From an uncultured Glaciecola sp. (GTDB taxonomy: Bacteria; Pseudomonadota; Gammaproteobacteria; Enterobacterales; Alteromonadaceae), in contig CAKZLI010000053.1 in assembly GCA_937125395.1 (NCBI GenBank), positions 1 through 51,584 of the forward strand: DNA of 51,584 nt, in the 5' to 3' direction. The notes under the pieces were generated by a model, which was given only the letters and a program-made list of their open reading frames with translations, was not told where the DNA came from and searched no databases. The position numbers and the translations under genes are program-made. How positions within the stretch are numbered: position 1 is the first letter of the stretch; each line of letters begins with the position of its first letter. This document shows, one piece after another, positions 10,667 through 19,321 of the stretch.

Positions 10667-10692
10667 CTCACTCAACACACTCACTCAACACA
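10667..10692. repeat. 13-bp tandem repeat between mfd and the csiV-like gene
   Basis: The unit CTCACTCAACACA occurs twice with no gap (10667-10679 and 10680-10692) and stops exactly at the mfd TAA codon (10693-10695). The unit is present in only two copies. It could reflect a small duplication that pushed the csiV-like start away from mfd. Confidence 0.9.
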
Positions 10693-13600
10693 TTAAGTGG
10701 CGTTGCCAAACTCATTAAAACTCATCACTAACTGCTCCACCCAATCAATTCGACCTTGTGCGGTAGATGATTCTATCATGACTTTAAGTCGGGTTGGACC
10801 ATCAAATCGATAATCCTGTGGATTCTGTTGGATCAGTTTGATTAAAAATCCAGGGTCAATGTTAGCATCCTGATAAAATTCAACCATACCACCTTTTGCT
10901 GACGCTTCTACTTTTTTCATGCCTAATGATTGCGCAACAAGTTTTAGTTGTGTGACGACAAACAAATGTTTTGCTGGCTCAGGTAGAAGTCCAAAACGGT
11001 CAATCAGCTCAACTTGCAACTCATCAAGTTCATGCTGATCTTGACATGATGCAAGTCGTTTGTACAAAGACAATCGTAAATTGACATCACCGATATAGCT
11101 ATCAGGTAACAATGCAGGAATACGCAATTCAATATCAGTTTGTTCGGCCAGTGACGCATCTAAATCGGGTTCTTTGCCAGACTTAATGGCTTTGACCGCT
11201 TGATCTAACATGTCCATATATAAGCTATAACCAACGGTGGCAATTTGGCCTGATTGTCCGTCACCTAGCAGTTCACCGGCACCTCGGATCTCTAAATCGT
11301 GGGTTGCCAATGCAAAACCAGCACCGAGATCCTCTAGCGACGCAATCGCTTCTAGACGTTTGGTGGAATCTTTGGTCATTCGTTTAGGATGTGGGGTTAA
11401 CAAATACGCATACGCTTGGTGATGGGAGCGGCCTACACGACCACGAAGTTGATGTAATTGCGCCAAGCCAAGGTGATCAGCCCGATCCATAATAATCGTA
11501 TTGGCACTTGGCACATCGATGCCAGTTTCAATAATTGTCGTACACAATAATACGTTGTAGCGTTGATGATAAAAATCATCCATGATTTGTTCTAATTCGC
11601 GTTCGCGCATTTGCCCATGCCCAATTGCAATTCGAGCTTCCGGAATAATGTCGTTTAGTTCTTCCAATGTGCGCTCGATGGTCGACACATCATTGTGTAA
11701 AAAGTATACTTGGCCGCCACGTAGTATTTCGCGCATAACCGCTTCTCGAATAATCTCATGATTTCGTTTGATAACGAATGTTTTAATCGGTAAACGTTTT
11801 GCTGGCGGTGTAGCAATGATAGATAGATCACGCATCCCACTCATTGCCATATTCAATGTTCTAGGAATAGGTGTCGCAGTCAGTGTTAAGATATCCACAT
11901 CGGCACGTAGTGCTTTGAATTTGTCTTTTTGACGCACACCGAAGCGATGCTCTTCATCAATGATGACTAATCCGAGATCAGCAAATACCACATCGTCTTG
12001 CAATAATTTGTGAGTACCAATAACAATATCGATATGCCCCGTTTTTATGCCTGCTAATACCGCACGTTGGTCCTTAGCAGAGACAAAGCGAGATAGTACT
12101 TGGATATTGAAAGGCCAATCAGCGAATCGATTAACAAAATTCTCAAAATGTTGTTGTGCTAACAACGTTGTTGGTACCAGAATCGATACTTGTTTACCGG
12201 TGCTTGCTGCAATAAAAGCGGCGCGCATGGCGACTTCAGTTTTACCGAAACCAACATCACCGCAAACCAACCTGTCCATAGCACTCGGTGAGCCCATGTC
12301 GTTAATGACGGCATTGATTGCTTGTGCCTGATCGGGGGTTTCATCAAATGGAAAACTATCTGCGAATTTTTTATAGTCATCCCATTCTATTGCATGAGAG
12401 AAACCAGGTTTTGCAGCGCGCTTAGCATACACATTGAGAAGTTCTGCGGCGACATCACGGACTTTTTTCGCGGCTTTTTCTTTGGCTTTTGACCAAGTGT
12501 CATTGCCTAATAAATGCAAAGGTGCGGTATCGGGATCGCCACCACTGTACCGAGATATAAAGTGTAATGACGAAACCGGCACGTATAGCTTTGCGCCTTT
12601 TCCATACTCAATGGTCACGAATTCGGTAGTGACTCCACCTGTATCAAGTGTCTGCAAACCCAAGAATCGACCGACACCATGCTCTATATGGACAACCGGT
12701 TGACCTGTGGCAAGCTCTGCTAAATTGCGGATGATTGCACTTTCATCTGTTGCTTTACGCTGGTCACGCCGTCGTCGCTGAGTAATTTTATGACCCAGTA
12801 ACTGCGTTTCAGTTACAAACAACACTGAATCATTAGCACCTTGTTGCACACAAAAACTATGATCAACACGGCCCACAACCACAGAAGCAAGGCTTTTCGC
12901 TGTTGTATGTTCGGCAAATGTCGCAATAGGACTTGGTGAATATGGTGTCTTTTTGAGTAAGGTGATTAAGTTTTCTTGACGACCTTGGGTTTCTGCACAA
13001 AACACAATACGGGTCGAGGCACGTTGCGCATTAATAAACTGGGACAATGCTAAATGCGGTGTCTTGGCTTGTGCATTAAGTGCAATATCTTGGACTGCTT
13101 GAATCGAGAAATTGTGTCGACCGGCTTTTTTCTCTAATGGCAGGGCGCTAACATCAATTCGTGCACGTTCTTTTAACCGACCAAATACTTGAGTCCCATT
13201 TAAGTATAACTGCTCAGGCTTTAACAACGGTCGAGCGGTGTTATATCGATACTGATCATAGCGATGGGTGATATCTTGCCAAAAACGATCAGATTGATCG
13301 TAGACATCGCCATACACCATCATCAACGTATTTTCGTGCAGATAATCAAAAATGCTCGAGGTATCTTCAAAAAATAACGGTAAATAATATTCAGAACCGC
13401 CAGGCATGGTGCCTTTGGTAATTTGATAAAATACCGATTCTTTGGCGTTGTTTTCATCAAATTGTTCTAAAAATTGCTGCCTAAATCGCTTCCTTGCTGA
13501 TTCATCTGTAGGGAATTCACGTGCTGGGAGTAATCGAATATGCTCCACTTTATTACCGGAGCGCTGATCACTAGGGTTAAAGTAACTGATGCTTTCAATT

Positions 13601-14211
13601 TCATCATCAAATAAATCTAAACGAAACGGTTGGTCACTTCCCATCGGGTACAAATCAATAATACTGCCACGCACACTAAATTCTGAATGGCTCATGACTT
13701 GTGACACGTGCAAATAGCCTGCATTTTCTAAACGTCGACGAAATTCGATAATATCTAAAGTCTGGCCAACTTTTAAAAACAGCAAATATTGTGATAAATA
13801 ACTCACTGGCGCAAGTCGCTGCATGACCGTGCTAATAGGCATGATATAAATGCCACGTCGCTGCTGGGTCAAATCATATAAGGTTTCTAAGCGTTGCGAT
13901 ATGATATCTTGGTGCGGTGAAAAATGATCATACGGTAAGGTTTCCCAATCGGGAAATAACTGCACTGAATAGGCAGAACTCTCATTGCTGTCGTCAGTTG
14001 AGGATTTGAGAAAAAAACGCACTTCTTGTTCTAAACGCAAGGCTGATGGTGAATCTGGGGTCACCACTACAATGGGACGTTCATCGTGCACAGCGGCATT
14101 TGCGATTGCCAAAGCAGGACTAGAGCCAGCTAATCCTCCCCAACTAATGTGCTGTGGGCGATTCGTGTCGGTAATGAGCTTTGGTAATGGTGGAGAGAAG
14201 ATATTTGCCAT
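10693..14211 (-). CDS. mfd: transcription-repair coupling factor Mfd
   Basis: A full-length, 1172-residue SF2 DNA translocase that removes stalled RNA polymerase and recruits UvrAB. Domains in order: UvrB-like N-terminal module (about 1-350), RNA-polymerase-interacting domain (about 490-560, with QPVVHIEHGVGRFLGL), RecG-like translocase modules with Walker A GKT at residues 656-658 and DEEH at 752-755, the LHQLRGRVGRSHHQAYAYLL motif VI, and the C-terminal regulatory domain. The ATG at 14211 is the natural start. It sits between a PilZ-like gene 39 nt upstream and the csiV-like gene, all on one strand. Confidence 0.98.
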   Translation of the reverse strand: MANIFSPPLPKLITDTNRPQHISWGGLAGSSPALAIANAAVHDERPIVVVTPDSPSALRLEQEVRFFLKSSTDDSNESSAYSVQLFPDWETLPYDHFSPHQDIISQRLETLYDLTQQRRGIYIMPISTVMQRLAPVSYLSQYLLFLKVGQTLDIIEFRRRLENAGYLHVSQVMSHSEFSVRGSIIDLYPMGSDQPFRLDLFDDEIESISYFNPSDQRSGNKVEHIRLLPAREFPTDESARKRFRQQFLEQFDENNAKESVFYQITKGTMPGGSEYYLPLFFEDTSSIFDYLHENTLMMVYGDVYDQSDRFWQDITHRYDQYRYNTARPLLKPEQLYLNGTQVFGRLKERARIDVSALPLEKKAGRHNFSIQAVQDIALNAQAKTPHLALSQFINAQRASTRIVFCAETQGRQENLITLLKKTPYSPSPIATFAEHTTAKSLASVVVGRVDHSFCVQQGANDSVLFVTETQLLGHKITQRRRRDQRKATDESAIIRNLAELATGQPVVHIEHGVGRFLGLQTLDTGGVTTEFVTIEYGKGAKLYVPVSSLHFISRYSGGDPDTAPLHLLGNDTWSKAKEKAAKKVRDVAAELLNVYAKRAAKPGFSHAIEWDDYKKFADSFPFDETPDQAQAINAVINDMGSPSAMDRLVCGDVGFGKTEVAMRAAFIAASTGKQVSILVPTTLLAQQHFENFVNRFADWPFNIQVLSRFVSAKDQRAVLAGIKTGHIDIVIGTHKLLQDDVVFADLGLVIIDEEHRFGVRQKDKFKALRADVDILTLTATPIPRTLNMAMSGMRDLSIIATPPAKRLPIKTFVIKRNHEIIREAVMREILRGGQVYFLHNDVSTIERTLEELNDIIPEARIAIGHGQMRERELEQIMDDFYHQRYNVLLCTTIIETGIDVPSANTIIMDRADHLGLAQLHQLRGRVGRSHHQAYAYLLTPHPKRMTKDSTKRLEAIASLEDLGAGFALATHDLEIRGAGELLGDGQSGQIATVGYSLYMDMLDQAVKAIKSGKEPDLDASLAEQTDIELRIPALLPDSYIGDVNLRLSLYKRLASCQDQHELDELQVELIDRFGLLPEPAKHLFVVTQLKLVAQSLGMKKVEASAKGGMVEFYQDANIDPGFLIKLIQQNPQDYRFDGPTRLKVMIESSTAQGRIDWVEQLVMSFNEFGNAT

Positions 14212-14250
14212 GGCGCGGTGCGTGATCCCTTGGATTTTTGTTATTGTGTG

Positions 14251-14853
14251 TTAATCAGAGCCTTGTTGTCGGGCTCGCAATTGCTGTGTTTGTAAATGCA
14301 ATGCACAACGAACCAACACTTCTTGGTCCATTTCACGAATTACAGTATACAACAAACGTAATTGATAAACGTCACTATCAGGTAAAAGATCACAACTAAT
14401 CACTTCGGCATAACAAAATATTGCAGCAGCTTCTTCGCGAATAAACATTTTTAATTGAGCGTAGGTGCCGACTTGAATTGGGTTGTCGCTTAATACTACA
14501 CAACCTGCTGCTCCGAATTGTTTGCTATGGTAGCGATGGCTTGGGTTATCCTCTTGCTGCAAAATACTGCTAAGTAAAATGTCCATTTTTCGAGATTGTA
14601 ATGTTAAAAACATCATTAATTGCTCGCCTTGCTCACCCAAGCTAGGGATAGGTCTAAGCGCGCTCTTTTCTAAAGCCGCAGCTTCATTAATGATGGCAAA
14701 AGCATCCGGAAGGGTATCCTGTAAATAGCGCATGTCAGGTTTGCCCTGGTCATCGGCTAACCATTCAATATTTAAATTAATGTTGTGTTCAAGCATAAAA
14801 AAAGCGTTAAAGTCAGCGTGTTTTTTGCCTAAATCAGGCGCATTAGCAAGCAT
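14251..14853 (-). CDS. PilZ-domain-like protein
   Basis: A 200-residue soluble protein without signal peptide. Its place, divergent from lolC and directly upstream of mfd, matches the PilZ-domain protein that occupies this slot in related gammaproteobacteria. Around residues 110-170 there is a beta-rich segment (HRYHSKQFGAAGCVVLSDNP, then YAQLKMFI) that can be read as a degenerate PilZ fold. The usual RxxxR and D/NxSxxG c-di-GMP motifs are poor, so binding of c-di-GMP is uncertain. The N-terminal half is helical. Family call rests mainly on context plus weak similarity. Confidence 0.6.
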   Translation of the reverse strand: MLANAPDLGKKHADFNAFFMLEHNINLNIEWLADDQGKPDMRYLQDTLPDAFAIINEAAALEKSALRPIPSLGEQGEQLMMFLTLQSRKMDILLSSILQQEDNPSHRYHSKQFGAAGCVVLSDNPIQVGTYAQLKMFIREEAAAIFCYAEVISCDLLPDSDVYQLRLLYTVIREMDQEVLVRCALHLQTQQLRARQQGSD

Positions 14854-14934
14854 TAATCTGTTCCTTGTATTGATGGGTGTTGTGGTTATATCTCAATCTG
14901 TCGTATTATGACCATAATCAAGTGACGACAATAA

Positions 14935-16170
14935 ATGACATACAACATGAGTCTAGTATCGGCAAGGATCGGCTATCGCTATAGTAAAAGTAAAGTAGCG
15001 AGCAGTTTCATCGCGTTAATTAACTTTTTTTCAGTGTTTGGATTATGCCTGGGTGTTGCCGCATTAATCGTTGTGCTATCAGTGATGAATGGCCTAGAAG
15101 ATCAACTTAAACAACGTATTTTGGGTGTGGTACCGCACATTGTTATCACGCACCAAGCTGATGATAAACCCATTGAATTGAGTCAAGACCACCAAGCAAA
15201 GCATATTGCCAGTATGCCATTTATCCAACGCCAAGCTTTAGTTCAATCGGCAAGCGGTTTATCAGCGATTAATTTACAAGGCATTGTGCCTGATATTATG
15301 CAAACGGCCTCAACACTAAATGCACATTTTGTAGCAAATGATTTATCGGTCTTAGCACCAAAATCGTATCATGTTGTTATCGGTCAAGCACTCGCCCAGA
15401 AATTAAATGTTCAAGTGGGGGATTCGCTGCGCGTCATCCTTCCTTCAACGACTCGTTTTACGCCATTTGGGCGTGTCCCAGCACAACGAAAGGTTAAGAT
15501 TGCAGGTGTATTTAACTTGCAGTCCACAGAGGATAGTCAGACTTTATTTATGCATCTGGACGATGTCCAGCGTCTTGCTAGAATAACACCTGCAGCCACA
15601 GTAAATGGAATTAGTGAGAGCACTCGGTGGTTTTTGGATGATCCGTTTGCATATCTAGATATAAGCAATGCTTTGGCCCAACAATCCATTACTCACATTA
15701 CTTGGCGTGATATACAAGGACCGTTATTTGATGCGGTAAAAATGGAAAAAAATATGATGGCGTTAATGTTGTTATTGGTTATTGCCGTGGCAGCATTCAA
15801 TATCGTTTCGGCCTTGGTGATGGTGGTAATTGAAAAAACACCTGACATTGCGATCCTCCGAACACAAGGCCTTAGCGCATGGCAAATCATGCAAATATTC
15901 ATGTTCAATGGTCTATTTAATGGATTAAAAGGGGCTTTATCTGGTGCAATATTAGGCATTGTAATGGTGTTTGCATTAAATCCGCTGTTAATTTTGTTGC
16001 AAGTCCCTATCGCATTGTCGGGTGATGGTACCCCTGTACCTGTGTTAGTTGAATGGCTAAACATACTATGGATAGTGCTGATTGCATTGGTTTTATGTAT
16101 CCTTGCGACTATACCACCAGCACTCAAGGCATTGTCAATGCAACCTGCGCAAAGTTTAAAATACGAGTGA
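14935..16170 (+). CDS. LolC/LolE-family lipoprotein-releasing permease
   Basis: 411 residues with the four-helix MacB/LolC topology: first membrane helix about residues 25-50 (FIALINFFSVFGLCLGVAAL), a large periplasmic domain, then three C-terminal helices. Family motifs are ARIGYRYSKSKVASSFIALI, SVMNGLEDQLKQRILGV and the end LSMQPAQSLKYE. LolCDE extracts lipoproteins from the inner membrane and passes them to LolA. Normally lolD (ATPase) and a second permease follow; here a phosphoribosyltransferase comes 58 nt later instead. An alternative ATG at 14947 (MSLVSARIGYRY) fits the usual family start better. Neither start has a strong ribosome site. Confidence 0.88.
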   Translation: MTYNMSLVSARIGYRYSKSKVASSFIALINFFSVFGLCLGVAALIVVLSVMNGLEDQLKQRILGVVPHIVITHQADDKPIELSQDHQAKHIASMPFIQRQALVQSASGLSAINLQGIVPDIMQTASTLNAHFVANDLSVLAPKSYHVVIGQALAQKLNVQVGDSLRVILPSTTRFTPFGRVPAQRKVKIAGVFNLQSTEDSQTLFMHLDDVQRLARITPAATVNGISESTRWFLDDPFAYLDISNALAQQSITHITWRDIQGPLFDAVKMEKNMMALMLLLVIAVAAFNIVSALVMVVIEKTPDIAILRTQGLSAWQIMQIFMFNGLFNGLKGALSGAILGIVMVFALNPLLILLQVPIALSGDGTPVPVLVEWLNILWIVLIALVLCILATIPPALKALSMQPAQSLKYE

Positions 16171-16228
16171 ATGAGCGTATACTAGATATAGTTTACACAA
16201 TTTTATTACTACAAGGCACGGCACTATC

Positions 16229-16783
16229 ATGGATAAATATTACATTACCGCTCAAGAGCTGTTGGAAGACTCTTTTCGTTTAGCTCATCAGGTATTTGAA
16301 GACGGATTTCGTCCTGAGTTTATTGTTGCTATTTGGCGTGGTGGGGCACCTATAGGTATTGCCGTTCAAGAGTTTTTTGAATACAAAAATGTAACGACTG
16401 ATCATATTTCTGTGCGCACATCGTCGTATTACGGTATTGGTAAACAATCCAGAGAGATCAAAGTACACGGACTGCATTATATCATAGAAAACTGTAATGC
16501 CGCTGATAAGCTGTTGATTGTCGATGATGTGTTTGATTCAGGGCGCAGTGTTGAAGCATTAATTGATAAGTTACGTTTACAAATGCGTTTGAATACCCCT
16601 ACAGATATTCGAGTTGCTTGCCCTTGGTATAAGCCGCAAAACAATAAGACAAATATTGTGCCTGATTACTTTATAAAAGAAACAGACGAATGGATTGTGT
16701 TCCCACATGAAATTAATGGACTAAGCAAAGAAGAAATCATTAACGGTAAACATGACCTAAGTAATATTCAAGATATTCTGTAA
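16229..16783 (+). CDS. purine (hypoxanthine/xanthine-type) phosphoribosyltransferase
   Basis: A 184-residue type I phosphoribosyltransferase. The PRPP-binding signature LLIVDDVFDSGRSVEAL is present at about residues 94-110, and the upstream FIVAIWRGGAPIG loop binds pyrophosphate. Such enzymes salvage purine bases (hypoxanthine, guanine or xanthine) to nucleotides. The C-terminal segment PDYFIKETDEWIVFPHEI resembles the hood region of hypoxanthine or xanthine-guanine types, but I cannot tell base specificity. It lies in the position normally held by lolD after lolC. An AT-rich perfect hairpin follows it. Confidence 0.85.
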   Translation: MDKYYITAQELLEDSFRLAHQVFEDGFRPEFIVAIWRGGAPIGIAVQEFFEYKNVTTDHISVRTSSYYGIGKQSREIKVHGLHYIIENCNAADKLLIVDDVFDSGRSVEALIDKLRLQMRLNTPTDIRVACPWYKPQNNKTNIVPDYFIKETDEWIVFPHEINGLSKEEIINGKHDLSNIQDIL

Positions 16784-16807
16784 GATCAGTGCTGTAGGGT
16801 GTTAGCT

Positions 16808-16840
16808 AATGAACGTTAATAACTATTATTAACGTTCATT
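16808..16840. terminator. 15-bp perfect hairpin between convergent genes
   Basis: AATGAACGTTAATAA (16808-16822) and TTATTAACGTTCATT (16826-16840) form a perfect 15-bp stem with a 3-nt loop, placed between the convergent phosphoribosyltransferase and an exported-protein gene. The stem is AT-rich and lacks a proper T run on either side, so it could act as a weak bidirectional terminator or transcript end, or be an operator-like palindrome. Confidence 0.5.
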
Positions 16841-16877
16841 GAACTTGATTTTCAACTTTGAAATATTAAATAATAAT

Positions 16878-17429
16878 TTAAAAAGTAAAAGAAGCTAACA
16901 AGAAGAACCCGCCTTGACTTGTCTCTTTTAGTCGAATTTGAGTTTCGCCTGCAGGTAGAATTTGATTTTCTTCAATATCATCTCCCAAAATTTTAACTGA
17001 TGGGTCAATAACAAATCCCAGTCCAATATTCCAGCTTTCGGTATCAGATTTTTTAAATCCGACCATCCAACCAAGACCAATAGCTTCGATTATTTCATCA
17101 GTACCAGGTTGAAGTGCTATAAATGGTCCATGACCCCATTTATGCGAAGGTGTCATTCCAAAAAAACTATAAGCTTTTGGATCAGCTTTTTCAGTGGTGA
17201 AAAAATAATGTGATTCTAACATTATCCTTGCTATGTCATTTTGATCTTTTTTAATTCTGACTTTACCTGTTTCGTCAATAAACGCTTCTTGAATTCGTCC
17301 ATTATTTCCTGTGTCATGAGTTAATGAAACGCCAACTCCAAAATTTAAACCAGCAAATTCTCGGTTTTGAGCTGAGGATGTAAACGATAATAAAATACAT
17401 GTGATTATAAATAGCAATTTAATGTTCAT
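16878..17429 (-). CDS. exported protein of unknown function, possible small outer-membrane barrel
   Basis: 183 residues from ATG 17429, which has GGAA about 6 nt upstream; an in-frame ATG at 17441 and TTG at 17471 are less likely. A clear signal peptide (MNIKLLFIITCILLSFTSSA) is followed by alternating beta-strand-like segments rich in Gly and aromatic residues (FAGLNFGVGVSLTHDTG, IGLGWMVGF, WNIGLGFVIDP), and the chain ends in Phe (LLASFTF), as outer-membrane beta-barrels do. I do not recognise the family. The gene stands alone in DNA that is visibly more AT-rich than its neighbours, suggesting recent acquisition. Confidence 0.7.
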   Translation of the reverse strand: MNIKLLFIITCILLSFTSSAQNREFAGLNFGVGVSLTHDTGNNGRIQEAFIDETGKVRIKKDQNDIARIMLESHYFFTTEKADPKAYSFFGMTPSHKWGHGPFIALQPGTDEIIEAIGLGWMVGFKKSDTESWNIGLGFVIDPSVKILGDDIEENQILPAGETQIRLKETSQGGFFLLASFTF

Positions 17430-17594
17430 AAATAATTCCATTTGAATAGTTAACAGTGTTGTATACTTCAAAGCTATAAATTATTTAGTATTAGGCAAGT
17501 TAAAAAATATCAAATATATCTATTCTATCAATTAACATGAGACGCACATCAATAATAAATTACGTTTAATAATAGACAATAATTTAGAATGTGC
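17430..17594. other. AT-rich non-coding stretch
   Basis: Upstream of the exported-protein gene the sequence is strongly AT-rich, with many AT runs and no open frame, tRNA or repeat that I can support. It probably holds the promoter of that gene. No single -35/-10 pair stands out from the background. Confidence 0.4.
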
Positions 17595-17629
17595 AAAAAA
17601 AATACAAATTAATTTAGATAATTTGTATT
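17594..17629 (-). terminator. AT-stem intrinsic terminator on the minus strand
   Basis: Perfect 11-bp arms AATACAAATTA (17601-17611) and TAATTTGTATT (17619-17629) with a 7-nt loop. Read on the minus strand, the hairpin is followed by eight T residues (the A run 17595-17602, partly in the stem). It lies about 70 nt downstream of the CbiM-like gene stop, so it probably ends that transcript. Confidence 0.6.
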
Positions 17630-17697
17630 CTAAGTAAATAGTGTTTAAGCAGTTTTAATTTTTATTGCGAAGATATTTAATTAGAAAGTAAAGATGT

Positions 17698-18348
17698 TTA
17701 CTTTGGGTCTGGATCAAAATAGTGTTTATCACTAAAGGTGTAGACCCAATTGGGTTTGTAAATGATCAACAAGGTCATGGTCATCCCATTAAGCATGGCT
17801 TCTGGAAATAACATCAGTGGGATCAACACTTCATAGTTATCCACCACCACATCCCAGGGGTAGGTACCGTTTAATGCATAAAATCCGCCAATTAACCCCA
17901 TTTTGATTGCAATGCCAATGGCCGCAGGAAAGAACGCGCATACAAACACGTACACAAACATATTGCGCATGATCTTATGAAAGCTCAGCGTAAAGACCAT
18001 ATACGTTAAACCAATGGGGATTAACACACCGAATAAGCCATTAGCGCCAAGCATTTCCCAACTTTCCCGCCCGACGATAGTAATACCCAATAATACTAAC
18101 CCAGAAATAAATACCGCATAGCGAAAACCCAGCGTTAAGGTTAGGGCACTTAACCAGAGAAAATGCACAGATAATCCATCATAGATACCTGCACGAAATA
18201 GCCATAAGACAAACACGACCACACCAGCACCAAACACCAAATGCTGGATGCGCTTGTGTGCCAACATAATACTAAAATCAATATGCTTTAGAACATACAC
18301 ATAGATCCCTGCATATAATACTAAACTGATAATTTCTAATAATGTCAT
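17698..18348 (-). CDS. CbiM-like multi-pass membrane protein
   Basis: A 216-residue, very hydrophobic protein with about six membrane helices. The segments FGVLIPIGLTYMVFTLSFHKI, a loop with the possible metal or partner site, and LIPLMLFPEAMLNGMTMTLLIIY resemble the CbiM/energy-coupling-factor permease family (cobalt/nickel uptake). No CbiN, CbiQ or CbiO component lies nearby, so it is either a solo member or acts in something else. It is 44 nt downstream of xthA on the same strand and may share its transcript. Family membership is moderate and the function open. Confidence 0.6.
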   Translation of the reverse strand: MTLLEIISLVLYAGIYVYVLKHIDFSIMLAHKRIQHLVFGAGVVVFVLWLFRAGIYDGLSVHFLWLSALTLTLGFRYAVFISGLVLLGITIVGRESWEMLGANGLFGVLIPIGLTYMVFTLSFHKIMRNMFVYVFVCAFFPAAIGIAIKMGLIGGFYALNGTYPWDVVVDNYEVLIPLMLFPEAMLNGMTMTLLIIYKPNWVYTFSDKHYFDPDPK

Positions 18349-18392
18349 TATGCTTTCTCAATCCTTAACGGTGTTGGCTTATCTAACTTCGA

Positions 18393-19202
18393 TCAACAAT
18401 CAAAACTGGCAAAAATAGGCGCATGGTCCGATGGTTTTTCTATGCCGCGCAACGCATAATCAATTTCTGACTCAGTACACAAAGGCAACAATCCCGTTGA
18501 GGCCATAATGACATCAATGCGCAAACCACGGTTATCAACAAATCCTTTAGAGCGGTAATCAAACCAACTGTAGCGTTCGGTTAAATCAGGCTGAAGGTGG
18601 CGGAACGTGTCATGTAATCCTAAACCTTGCAGCGTCGCTAACATCTCGCGCTCTTGAGGCTGAAAACTGCATTTACCGCTGCGTAACCAGCGCTTAGCGT
18701 TATCGGGTCCGATGCCAATGTCCAAGTCAGTCGGTGAGATATTAATGTCTCCCATCACAACATATAGCTCATCGGCAGAATGAGTTGCTTGTAAATGCGC
18801 CGTTAAGTCCCTATAAAATGCCACTTTGTAAGGAAATTTAACTTCGTGGGAAATGTTTTCACCTTGTGGAAAATACCCATTATACACGGTTATGTCTGTC
18901 CCATTGTCTGTTGGTAGCGTCACCGCTATTAGGCGTTTTTGGTGCGCTTCAGTATCCTTAGGCAGCCCATATTGCACATGTGTTGGTTTTGCTTTGGTGA
19001 GCATAGCTACGCCGTAATGAGCTTTTTGACCATGATAAACGACGTGATAGCCCATGGCTTCAACATCACTGATTGGAAATTGTGCATTGTCGACTTTGAT
19101 TTCTTGCAGACCAATGACATCTGGAGCATGTGCGTCAATAAGGGCTTGTAACTGGTGCAAACGTGCACGCAAGCCGTTGATGTTAAATGAGATGATTTTC
19201 AT
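18393..19202 (-). CDS. xthA: exodeoxyribonuclease III
   Basis: A 269-residue endonuclease/exonuclease/phosphatase fold enzyme from ATG 19202 (MKIISFNINGLRARLHQL), the usual family start. An ATG 12 nt upstream is possible but unsupported. Motifs: LQEIKVDN with the metal-binding Glu, GDINISPTDLDIG with catalytic Asp and Asn, and SDHAPIFASFDC at the end with the Asp-His pair. It repairs abasic sites by cutting 5' to the lesion and degrades one strand of duplex DNA. Divergent from the desulfurase fusion gene, with the CbiM-like gene downstream. Confidence 0.95.
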   Translation of the reverse strand: MKIISFNINGLRARLHQLQALIDAHAPDVIGLQEIKVDNAQFPISDVEAMGYHVVYHGQKAHYGVAMLTKAKPTHVQYGLPKDTEAHQKRLIAVTLPTDNGTDITVYNGYFPQGENISHEVKFPYKVAFYRDLTAHLQATHSADELYVVMGDINISPTDLDIGIGPDNAKRWLRSGKCSFQPQEREMLATLQGLGLHDTFRHLQPDLTERYSWFDYRSKGFVDNRGLRIDVIMASTGLLPLCTESEIDYALRGIEKPSDHAPIFASFDC

Positions 19203-19321
19203 AAGTAATGGCATTGTTTAGAAAAAGATAGTGTTAGTGTATCAGAAAGGATCTTGGTTTTACGTCTCAAGCATGCGAAAATTAACAATATCAGTTCAAT
19301 TATTTGCACAGTGGTCAAAGC

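Noticed and set aside
15693..16127. 144-codon frame antisense to the lolC-like gene
   Set aside because: It is rich in Asn, Ile and Thr as expected from reading the complement of a membrane protein, and it is fully covered by a convincing gene.
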